Part shown: positions 1-4,872 of the stretch, one piece after another
Numbering within the stretch: position 1 is the first letter of the stretch
Layout of the letters: the number at the start of each line of letters is the position of its first letter
Assembly: GCA_036274495.1 (NCBI GenBank)
Contig: DASUFP010000019.1
Coordinates: forward strand, 1 to 6,574
Direction: 5' to 3'
DNA from: DASUFP01 sp036274495
Lineage (GTDB): Bacteria > Bacteroidota > Bacteroidia > AKYH767-A > OLB10
DNA length: 6,574 nt
Notes under the pieces: generated by a model
The model's input: only the letters and a program-made list of their open reading frames with translations
Database searches by the model: none
Told to the model about the DNA's origin: nothing
Position numbers and translations under genes: made by a program

Positions 1-342
1 GCCAACTAACCCAACTTCGGGATGGCTTTGCAGGTAATGTGCTTGATTTTGTAAACGGCCCGGAAGAGAAATGTCATCCGCATCCATCCGAGCTATGTAC
101 TCTCCCTTACAATGATTTAGTCCGGTATTCAGTGCGTTTACAATACCTTTTACCGGCTCTTGTATCAACCGAACCCTTTGATCCGATTGAACAACCGATG
201 CTACCAGCTGCTTCGAAGCTGCATCACCGCAATTGTCGACAAGAATTAATTCTATCTGTTCATCGAAAGGATAAAGTAGAGATTCAATTGCTTCTTTCAG
301 ATAAGGACATTTTCCTGTAAATGGAAGTAATACAGAAATCAT
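1..342 (-). CDS. Family 2 glycosyltransferase, N-terminal part (3' end beyond window)
   Basis: Reading the minus strand from the ATG at 342 gives 114 codons, open to the window edge, so the protein is cut off. The N-terminus MISVLLPF begins the first beta strand of a GT-A fold. ELILVDN (residues 31-37) matches the nucleotide-binding strand of GT2 enzymes. KGIVNALNTGL (65-75) and GEYIARMDADD (80-90) follow, the latter carrying the DxD-type metal and sugar-nucleotide site (D87, D89, D90), and LPGRLQNQ (93-100) is the usual sequel. Such enzymes transfer a sugar from a nucleotide donor, often in exopolysaccharide, LPS or glycoprotein synthesis. The donor and acceptor cannot be told from this part. 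The gene is divergent from the helicase, with about 130 bp between them. No clear Shine-Dalgarno precedes the ATG, only an AT-rich leader. Family assignment is firm; pathway is unknown. Confidence 0.9.
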   Translation of the reverse strand, partial: MISVLLPFTGKCPYLKEAIESLLYPFDEQIELILVDNCGDAASKQLVASVVQSDQRVRLIQEPVKGIVNALNTGLNHCKGEYIARMDADDISLPGRLQNQAHYLQSHPEVGLVG

Positions 343-388
343 TTTAAAGATATATAATGTTAATAAACAGGTTATTGTATTATAATTG

Positions 389-405
389 ATAAACCATTAG
401 TTTAT
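389..405. promoter_or_regulatory. Small palindrome in the divergent GT2/helicase intergenic region
   Basis: ATAAAC (389-394) and GTTTAT (400-405) form a 6-bp inverted repeat with a 5-nt spacer. It lies in the roughly 130-bp AT-rich gap between the divergent glycosyltransferase and helicase starts, where both promoters should be. It could be an operator half-site pair, but in AT-rich DNA such a palindrome can arise by chance. No convincing TAnnTTTG box was found for either gene here. Confidence 0.2.
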
Positions 406-473
406 ATCGACTTTTTTCTGTTAACGCCAAGTCACTCAAGATAGCGTATATTGTGGTCCTAATTCAAACGCAT

Positions 474-1760
474 TTGACATTTAATGATTTAGGCTTCCAG
501 AATACGCTTATGGAGGGTTTGGAAGCTATGGGGTTTTCACAGCCCACTCCCATACAGGAACAAGCCATTCCTGTTGTTTTGTCCGGTCACGATTTAATAG
601 CCTGTGCTCAAACCGGCACAGGCAAAACAGCAGCTTATGTGCTGCCATTAATGAACCGGATTATGGAACAGAACTCCGGATCATCCAGTACCTTGATTTT
701 GGCTCCCACCCGGGAACTGGCATTGCAAATTGATCAGCAGGTTGAGGCATTGGGTTACTTTACGGGCATTAGTTCCATTGCCATTTATGGCGGGGGAGAC
801 GGTATGACCTGGGATTTGCAAAAGAAAGCCATCAGGGAAGGGGTTGATATCATAATAGCGACTCCGGGAAGGTTGATTTCCCATATGGCCACCGGAGATA
901 TCCGGTTTCCGAATTTGAAATATTTGGTGCTTGATGAGGCAGACCGAATGCTGGACATGGGCTTTTTTGATGACATTATGCGCATTGTGAGTAATCTCCC
1001 GAAGGAGAGACAGACACTGCTTTTTTCAGCTACAATGCCTCAACGGATCCGGCAATTGGCGAATGGCATTCTGAAACACCCCAAACAGGTGAATATTGCC
1101 ATTTCGAAACCGGCAGAAGGCATACTTCAAAAAGTCTACATGGTTGAGGAACCGGCTAAACAACCATTGCTTGAACTTTTACTCAATGAGGGCGGATACA
1201 ACAGCGTGCTGATTTTTGCATCCACAAAGGAAAAAGTAAAAAAACTGGGATCGGTTTTGAGCAAATCGGGACTTGATTGTAAAGCTTTCAGTTCAGAACT
1301 GGATCAAACGCAGCGTGAGGAGATTATGCGCTCATTCAAAAACAAGAACCTCAGAATCCTTGTTGGTACCGATGTGCTTTCCAGGGGCATTGATGTTGAA
1401 GGAATCGATCTGGTAGTGAATTACGATGTCCCCCCGGATCCCGAAGATTATGTGCACAGGATTGGCCGCACGGCGCGTGCTGAACGAACAGGTACAGCTG
1501 TTACTTTTGTAAACAACCAGGATTTCAGGAAATTTGAGCGGATAGGACAATTAACCGGACTCACCATCCCGATTGAACCATTGCCCGAATCGATAAAGCA
1601 TTTATCAATTGCAGCACCCCACGAACCTCCGGGAAAACACAGGGGAAATTTCAAATCCGGACACCACAGAAGAAATAATCATACAACCGGAAAAGCAAAA
1701 CCTTCAGGCCATGGATCGGGTCATCACAGATCCGGATCGCGGTCAAATGGTTCAACATAA
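474..1760 (+). CDS. RhlE-like DEAD-box ATP-dependent RNA helicase
   Basis: An RNA-stimulated ATPase that unwinds short RNA duplexes, by family a factor in ribosome assembly or mRNA turnover in the cytoplasm. All core motifs are present (numbering from the alternative GTG at 453): Q motif with F10 and GFSQPTPIQ (27-35), motif I AQTGTGKT (52-59), Ia PTRELALQ (85-92), GG doublet at 113-115, Ib TPGRL (137-141), II DEAD (161-164), III SAT (192-194), IV LIFAST (253-258), V VGTDVLSRGIDV (304-315) and VI HRIGRTAR (335-342). After about residue 380 comes a low-complexity tail rich in His, Gly, Arg and Ser, typical of RhlE-group RNA-binding tails. No ATG lies before the Q motif. TTG at 474 starts the protein at TFNDLGF, as I expect for relatives. 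GTG at 453 adds seven residues and is the alternative. Neither has a clear Shine-Dalgarno. Function is firm; the exact paralogue (RhlE, CshA or DeaD type) less so. Confidence 0.95.
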   Translation: MTFNDLGFQNTLMEGLEAMGFSQPTPIQEQAIPVVLSGHDLIACAQTGTGKTAAYVLPLMNRIMEQNSGSSSTLILAPTRELALQIDQQVEALGYFTGISSIAIYGGGDGMTWDLQKKAIREGVDIIIATPGRLISHMATGDIRFPNLKYLVLDEADRMLDMGFFDDIMRIVSNLPKERQTLLFSATMPQRIRQLANGILKHPKQVNIAISKPAEGILQKVYMVEEPAKQPLLELLLNEGGYNSVLIFASTKEKVKKLGSVLSKSGLDCKAFSSELDQTQREEIMRSFKNKNLRILVGTDVLSRGIDVEGIDLVVNYDVPPDPEDYVHRIGRTARAERTGTAVTFVNNQDFRKFERIGQLTGLTIPIEPLPESIKHLSIAAPHEPPGKHRGNFKSGHHRRNNHTTGKAKPSGHGSGHHRSGSRSNGST

Positions 1761-1762
1761 AA

Positions 1763-1793
1763 AAGCCTGAAACGAATTAATTGTTTCAGGCTT
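1763..1793. terminator. Bidirectional intrinsic terminator between convergent genes
   Basis: A perfect 11-bp stem, AAGCCTGAAAC (1763-1773) against GTTTCAGGCTT (1783-1793), encloses a 9-nt AT-rich loop. It starts two bases after the helicase stop and lies 26 bases from the stop of the convergent T9SS gene. The A run at 1758-1764 gives a U-tract for minus-strand transcripts. The plus-strand side has only CTGTTTA after the stem, so termination is probably better for the T9SS gene. Confidence 0.85.
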
Positions 1794-1818
1794 CTGTTTA
1801 ACGGTTAAGGGACTAAAA

Positions 1819-2898
1819 TCAGTCTTTCAATATTTTTGACACCCATATGTTTTGATCCTGAACGACTCTGATCTGATAGAGTCCGGTTGGGAGTCCCTCC
1901 AGATCTATGGCAATTTTATTGAATCCATTTGCCACCAACCCTGTAGCAGATGACATTACCGTTTTACCCGTAACATCAGTTACAACTATTGAGGCCGTTC
2001 CATTATCTGCATTTTCAATTTCAAGGAAAGCCATTCCATTCGAAGGATTCGGGTATGCACGTACTTCAGCTTTCAAAGATGGTGCTTCTGCAATTCCAAC
2101 AGCATAGCTCTTTTGATACAAAATGGTTTTGTCAATGGTTGTAGAGCCATTGGAAACAGATGTATCTCTGGTAAATGTAAGCAGGTTGAATTTTACCGAA
2201 CCATTAGTGGCAAACCAGTCATGTGTAGTTCCGTTATATGTGATAACCGCTGCAGGAAGCGGAATTCCAACGTAAACAGTTGAATCGACGATGTGCTGGT
2301 GAATTTTTACCCTTGCTACATTGTTATAGGTGCCATTTGGTAACTGAAGCGTACCATAGCCATCATACAAGGCCGATACCTGTCCTGTGCGGTAGTCGGT
2401 AATAGTTATCCCGCTGTTCATGACCGTGTAACTGCCTACAAAATTGTCGCTGAACGTTCCATTGAAATTGAAGGGGAAAATCATACTGGTTTCCGGATTT
2501 GAATACGGAAAGGCAAAAGGAAGCGTTTGAGATGCCAGGTAGGTACCTTTGATTTCAAGTATTGAACTGGTAGAGTTATAATAGGCAAATGCGGTATCGT
2601 TAGAAACCATTGTATTGCCTTTGATCACATAATTGGTGCCCGGAAAGCTTGAAATGGAAGGAGCCGATGCAACAGGTACTACAGTTTGAATTTCATCTTC
2701 ATTAAGAGGCGAAAAACTGCTGAAATTCCAGGTTTGTCCGTTGCCGGCACTGCCGGGTTGAACGCCTGTGGTATCCAGATAATCATAGACAATTACTGCG
2801 CCAACCGGCGGAATTATGTTTGTGGTAATTGGGTTTTGAGCTAAAACGGATAGGCTGCAGCCGACCAATAAAGTTGAAATAGTAAATTTTGAAATCAT
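1819..2898 (-). CDS. Secreted protein with C-terminal type IX secretion (Por) sorting domain
   Basis: A 359-residue exported protein of unknown activity. The N-terminus MISKFTISTLLVGCSLSVLA (1-20) is a Sec signal peptide with a likely SPase I site before Q21. An internal LVGC resembles a lipobox, but the hydrophobic stretch runs past it, so a lipoprotein is less likely. The body is rich in Thr, Ser, Asn and Gly with beta-strand character; it contains GNGQTWNFSSF and DGYGTLQLPNGTYNNVARV, phrases common in Bacteroidota surface proteins, and no catalytic motif I recognise. Residues 281-359 form a type A sorting domain: AYPNPSNG at the start, a TDVTGKTV strand, LPTGLYQIRV, and a final SKILKD. By family, this domain directs passage through the T9SS, is cleaved, and the protein is released or anchored to A-LPS. 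The gene stands alone and converges on the helicase. Substrate or ligand unknown. Confidence 0.92.
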   Translation of the reverse strand: MISKFTISTLLVGCSLSVLAQNPITTNIIPPVGAVIVYDYLDTTGVQPGSAGNGQTWNFSSFSPLNEDEIQTVVPVASAPSISSFPGTNYVIKGNTMVSNDTAFAYYNSTSSILEIKGTYLASQTLPFAFPYSNPETSMIFPFNFNGTFSDNFVGSYTVMNSGITITDYRTGQVSALYDGYGTLQLPNGTYNNVARVKIHQHIVDSTVYVGIPLPAAVITYNGTTHDWFATNGSVKFNLLTFTRDTSVSNGSTTIDKTILYQKSYAVGIAEAPSLKAEVRAYPNPSNGMAFLEIENADNGTASIVVTDVTGKTVMSSATGLVANGFNKIAIDLEGLPTGLYQIRVVQDQNIWVSKILKD

Positions 2899-2939
2899 TC
2901 GAGTAATTTTTAATGTTAGGTTTAGATTTGTGTATGGAT

Positions 2940-2947
2940 CAAAAATA
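2940..2947 (-). promoter_or_regulatory. Candidate Bacteroidota -7 box for the T9SS gene
   Basis: On the minus strand the bases read TATTTTTG, an exact fit to the TAnnTTTG -7 consensus of Bacteroidetes primary sigma factor promoters. It lies 42 nt before the ATG at 2898, which would give a leader of about 35 nt. No TTTG-type -33 box is seen at the expected spacing; the nearest TTTG is too far upstream. The assignment therefore rests on one box in AT-rich DNA. Confidence 0.4.
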
Positions 2948-3108
2948 GCATTAATGTATCACGTTTTTAGCATTCTGCCTTAAAACAAATCTGAATGCTC
3001 CAATTTTGATTTATAGTTGGATTTCGCTTAGAACTACCATGCTTTGATGAGGTGTTTCAGTTCCATATTTTGGAACATTGATTTACTAATAACAACCGGA
3101 CTCAATTA
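2948..3108. other. Non-coding stretch with one small hairpin
   Basis: No credible gene was found on either strand between the T9SS promoter and repeat copy 1. Short open stretches, for example a minus-strand run reading MFQNMELKHLIKAW, hit stops quickly and might be remnants of a decayed gene, but I cannot identify one. The one structure is a 6-bp hairpin, GTTCCA (3060-3065) and TGGAAC (3071-3076) around TATTT. It has no U-tract and is not a convincing terminator. Confidence 0.4.
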
Positions 3109-3250
3109 GAGCCGTCAGGCTCCTTAAGGCACTTAACATAGTGCAAATTATCGGGCCTCTGAGGGCTTCTAAATTGAGAAATAAACTTCCGAAGGTGTCC
3201 GATAATGTTCATAGTATTATGTTAAGTCACTTAAGCAGACCCGAAGGGTC
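3109..3250. repeat. Repeat copy 1: nested-palindrome element, REP or non-autonomous type
   Basis: Bases 3109-3206 are identical to 4613-4710 (98 of 98). After a short indel, TATTATGTTAA (3215-3225) matches again at 4714-4724. The element is built of nested inverted repeats. Its left end hairpin is GAGCC/GGCTC with loop GTCA (3109-3122). An 18-base arm at 3123-3140 pairs with 3218-3235 at 16 of 18 positions. An inner pair is ATTATCGG (3147-3154) and CCGATAAT (3199-3206). A right end hairpin, GACCC/GGGTC with loop GAA, lies at 3238-3250. Hairpins at both ends with no gene inside resemble REP/BIME or non-autonomous IS200/IS605-like units; that identity is inferred. It sits 22 bp beyond the 3' end of the protease gene and could also help end that transcript. 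Confidence 0.8.
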
Positions 3251-3272
3251 AGTGTGTTGTGAGGGTTATTGT

Positions 3273-3767
3273 TTAAATTTCTTCAATTGTATTTCGTGGG
3301 ATAAGAATAGATGATGCGGTGCTATTGTAATGAATTTCAAATTCCTTTAAGAAATCCATACCTAAAACCATGTCAAAAAACGGGTTTTCACTTGGTAACT
3401 TAAGTATTTTGGCATTACATATAATAGTATTATTCGGTAATTTAATGCAGGAGAAATATACGCCACTATCAAACTCTCTATTTTCAGTAAAACTATATAT
3501 TTTTTGATGGTTGGGGCTTTTTGATAGGCCCAATTGGTCAATTAATTCCTGTTTTAGGTGAGTGAATTGCGCTCCTGTATCTATTAAAGCATCAATTGTT
3601 ATGGATGTATCTGAAAAGAAATTAGGCGTAGAACAAACATCAATCCTTATGTATGGACATAGGGTTTCTGGATGTACCTGGATAGGTATTGGAGTAATTT
3701 TCATAGGCGAAATATAGAAAATTACCGAATCTTCCTTTCGCCAAATGATAAATTGTTTATTGTCCAT
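3273..3767 (-). CDS. Retropepsin-like aspartic protease (clan AA), probably cytoplasmic
   Basis: 164 residues. ALIDTGAQFTHL (60-71) carries the active-site DTGA (63-66, catalytic D63) with flanking hydrophobic residues typical of retropepsin-like proteases. VLGMDFLKEF (134-143) is the hydrophobic-hydrophobic-Gly strand with the common GMDFL extension. With one DTG per chain, the family acts as a homodimer, each subunit giving one aspartate. No signal peptide or TM segment is visible, so a cytoplasmic location is inferred. The substrate is unknown. ATG at 3767 gives the full length, but the first 21 residues look unlike the family core and ATG at 3704 (MKITPIPIQ) is a good alternative; neither has a Shine-Dalgarno. 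The gene is AT-rich (18 G/C of 60 at 3421-3480), diverges from the 3984 gene, and ends 22 bp from repeat copy 1. No partner protease domain or retroelement gene is adjacent, so this is not a retrotransposon pol fragment on present evidence. Confidence 0.8.
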   Translation of the reverse strand: MDNKQFIIWRKEDSVIFYISPMKITPIPIQVHPETLCPYIRIDVCSTPNFFSDTSITIDALIDTGAQFTHLKQELIDQLGLSKSPNHQKIYSFTENREFDSGVYFSCIKLPNNTIICNAKILKLPSENPFFDMVLGMDFLKEFEIHYNSTASSILIPRNTIEEI

Positions 3768-3800
3768 GTTTTGGGTTGGCTCAACACTTTAATTACTTGA

Positions 3801-3885
3801 GGTCTGAACCCCGCAAATCAGCCACAGGAAACAAGGATTTTTAAATCCGCAGACTGTTTTTAGGCTGATTTGCGGGGTTCAGACC
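3801..3885. repeat. Perfect 23-bp inverted repeat with 39-nt loop between divergent genes
   Basis: The arm at 3801-3823 (starting GGTCTGAACCCC) is the exact reverse complement of 3863-3885. The 39-nt loop contains its own hairpin, GGATTT (3835-3840) and AAATCC (3843-3848). The arms are GC-richer than the genes on either side. The element lies 33 bp upstream of the protease start and 98 bp upstream of the 3984 start, so it is in the promoter or leader region of the protease gene rather than at a 3' end. It could be a cruciform, a leader RNA hairpin for the protease transcript, an operator, or a small palindromic mobile unit. Confidence 0.85.
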
Positions 3886-3887
3886 GA

Positions 3888-3933
3888 TTCCGAGGGGAAT
3901 TATAGACCGATAGGTCGGGATTCCCCGAAGGAA
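3888..3933. repeat. Compound hairpin adjoining the 23-bp inverted repeat
   Basis: Nested pairing is visible: TTCC (3888-3891) with GGAA (3930-3933), GGGGAAT (3894-3900) with ATTCCCC (3920-3926), and an inner GACC (3905-3908) with GGTC (3913-3916) around GATA. A 2 by 3 base internal loop separates the outer stems. It starts two bases after the larger inverted repeat and is transcribed, if at all, in the leader of the 3984 gene. Like the flanking repeats it combines a short inner hairpin with outer arms, so it may be another REP-like unit. No U-tract follows. Confidence 0.6.
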
Positions 3934-3983
3934 CAAGTAATTAGGGTGTTGGTGGGACGGGGTTTTTCTTTTACTTTTCGGGG

Positions 3984-4574
3984 ATGGAGTTCCCAAACAC
4001 AGATCAAATAAGAGAAATAGAATTATTTATAAATTTTGTGGCTGTAAAATATGACAGCTTTAGCTTCTATGAAGTTATGAAGGTGGAATTTCCCAATCTA
4101 ATACATCAAGATAAATGGGAGCCATTGTATAAAAATTTATTGAGACTTAGGCTAATAGAACCTAATATTATAAACCACCCAAGCTACGGAAAACAAAATG
4201 AAGGGGAACGATTAACGGATAGGGCTTATGATATTTACTATGCTGGTGGGTGGAATAATTATAGGGATAGGGAACGCCAAGAGAAAATATTAAGGGATTT
4301 AATCATCAAACAAGGTGATGAATTAAGGAGAAGTACAATAAGTGCTAATAATACAAGTGGTAGGATTGGTTGGTTGTCAATTAGATTATCAGCACTTACA
4401 CTGGTGGCAATAGGTATTCAAGCAATAACTAATATCATTTCATGCAATAATAAGCCAACAAACCAATGTTTAATAATATCACCAAGCAATATCCAGCACA
4501 CAGAACCGTCATCCATAAAACCATTTGATCTACCTCATGCTTTTCCCGATACCACAAAAAGGGATTCCTTATAA
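3984..4574 (+). CDS. Unrecognised protein with one TM segment and charged N-terminal domain
   Basis: 196 residues; I do not recognise the family with certainty. Residues 1-90 are mixed helical and charged; WEPLYKNLLRLRLIEP (45-60) followed by GERLTDRAYDIYYAGGW (74-90) looks like the end of a winged-helix-type fold (recognition region, then 'L-T-x-x-A' helix and a GGW-x-x-Y turn), seen in small Bacteroidota membrane proteins. This is inference from pattern only. A charged helix (93-120) leads into a single hydrophobic segment, about 129-152 (starting GWLSIRLSAL). The C-terminal 45 residues are polar and Pro/Ser-rich, without a recognisable domain. No signal peptide is seen. The gene is AT-rich (18 G/C of 60 at 4081-4140), diverges from the protease, and its stop is 38 bp from repeat copy 2. 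ATG 3984 has no Shine-Dalgarno at proper spacing. Confidence 0.7.
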   Translation: MEFPNTDQIREIELFINFVAVKYDSFSFYEVMKVEFPNLIHQDKWEPLYKNLLRLRLIEPNIINHPSYGKQNEGERLTDRAYDIYYAGGWNNYRDRERQEKILRDLIIKQGDELRRSTISANNTSGRIGWLSIRLSALTLVAIGIQAITNIISCNNKPTNQCLIISPSNIQHTEPSSIKPFDLPHAFPDTTKRDSL

Positions 4575-4612
4575 ATTTTCTTTTTTCGAGTGGTGGAGCA
4601 TCAACACCCTGC

Positions 4613-4724
4613 GAGCCGTCAGGCTCCTTAAGGCACTTAACATAGTGCAAATTATCGGGCCTCTGAGGGCTTCTAAATTGAGAAATAAACTTCCGAAGGT
4701 GTCCGATAATTAATATTATGTTAA
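4613..4724. repeat. Repeat copy 2, lacking the right arm and right hairpin
   Basis: Bases 4613-4710 repeat 3109-3206 exactly and in the same orientation, and TATTATGTTAA (4714-4724) matches 3215-3225 after a small indel. The left hairpin GAGCC/GGCTC (4613-4626) and inner pair ATTATCGG/CCGATAAT are kept. Identity stops at 4724, so the outer part of the right arm and the GACCC/GGGTC hairpin of copy 1 are absent. The copy sits 38 bp downstream of the one-TM protein gene and, on the other side, about 105 bp from the gyrA-TPR operon terminator. Perfect identity over 98 bp suggests recent duplication or ongoing gene conversion. Confidence 0.85.
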
Positions 4725-4760
4725 ATAGAAAAAAGACCCTGAATCCCCTGCAAAATCAAG

Positions 4761-4809
4761 GTTCCCGGTTTTGGTACGGAATTGTAACCGGACTCTACCG
4801 TCCGGGAAC
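4761..4809. repeat. Imperfect palindrome upstream of the operon terminator
   Basis: GTTCCCGG (4761-4768) and CCGGGAAC (4802-4809) are exact reverse complements 33 nt apart. Shorter complements lie inside (CGGTT 4766-4770 with AACCG 4786-4790; CCGGA with TCCGG). No open frame of note covers this stretch. It lies beyond the terminator of the minus-strand operon and may be a further degenerate palindromic unit. Confidence 0.4.
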
Positions 4810-4830
4810 AACTCTTTTCCGGGTATAAAA

Positions 4831-4856
4831 AAAGCCCTGTCAAATGACAGGGCTTT
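4831..4856 (-). terminator. Intrinsic terminator of the gyrA-TPR transcript
   Basis: AAAGCCCTGTC (4831-4841) pairs perfectly with GACAGGGCTTT (4846-4856) around the tetraloop AAAT. On the minus strand the stem is followed by a U-tract, from the A run at 4827-4833. It lies 17 bases past the TPR gene stop, at the right distance and orientation. The plus side has only TTTCTTG, so it may work weakly in the other direction as well. Confidence 0.92.
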
Positions 4857-4872
4857 CTTGTGGATGCGGAAC

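Larger units (their letters stand above)
3109..4724. mobile_element. Putative accessory cassette bounded by 98-bp direct repeats
   Basis: Two divergent AT-rich genes (protease and one-TM protein) and their structured intergenic region sit between two direct copies of the same repeat, 1504 bp apart. Neighbours on both sides (T9SS protein; gyrA-TPR operon) are of higher G+C. Recombination between the copies would remove both genes and leave one repeat. There is no integrase or transposase gene inside, and no target-site duplication was recognised outside, so the mode of arrival is open. An alternative is that a dispersed repeat landed independently on both sides. Confidence 0.4.

Noticed and set aside
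39..320. Open plus-strand frame of 93 codons
   Set aside because: It lies antisense to the glycosyltransferase, whose minus-strand reading has clear GT2 motifs; the plus-strand product has no recognisable feature.
2838..2898. Lipobox-like LVGC in the T9SS protein signal peptide
   Set aside because: The hydrophobic core continues after the Cys to a good SPase I site at VLA-Q, and proteins with this sorting domain normally have SPase I signal peptides.
3102..3212. 36-codon minus-strand frame within repeat copy 1 (MNIIGHLRKF to KEPDGSN)
   Set aside because: It is fully inside a palindromic repeat, and in copy 2 the same start codon is absent because of the indel; more likely chance reading through a non-coding element.
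3949..3979. TTGG (3949-3952) and TACTTTTC (3972-3979), 19 nt apart, as a promoter for the 3984 gene
   Set aside because: Spacing fits, but the second box ends in C rather than G and the start site would fall at the ATG itself, giving a leaderless transcript; too weak to annotate.
4435..4713. Frames on both strands running from the one-TM gene into repeat copy 2
   Set aside because: They overlap the 3' end of the 3984 gene in other frames or rely on the repeat for most of their length, with no start signal or homology.
3094..4795. AACCGGACTC occurs at 3094-3103 and 4786-4795, outside the two repeats, as possible insertion-site duplication
   Set aside because: It is not adjacent to the repeat ends (5 bp on the left, about 61 bp on the right), and a 10-base match in this length of sequence can be chance.
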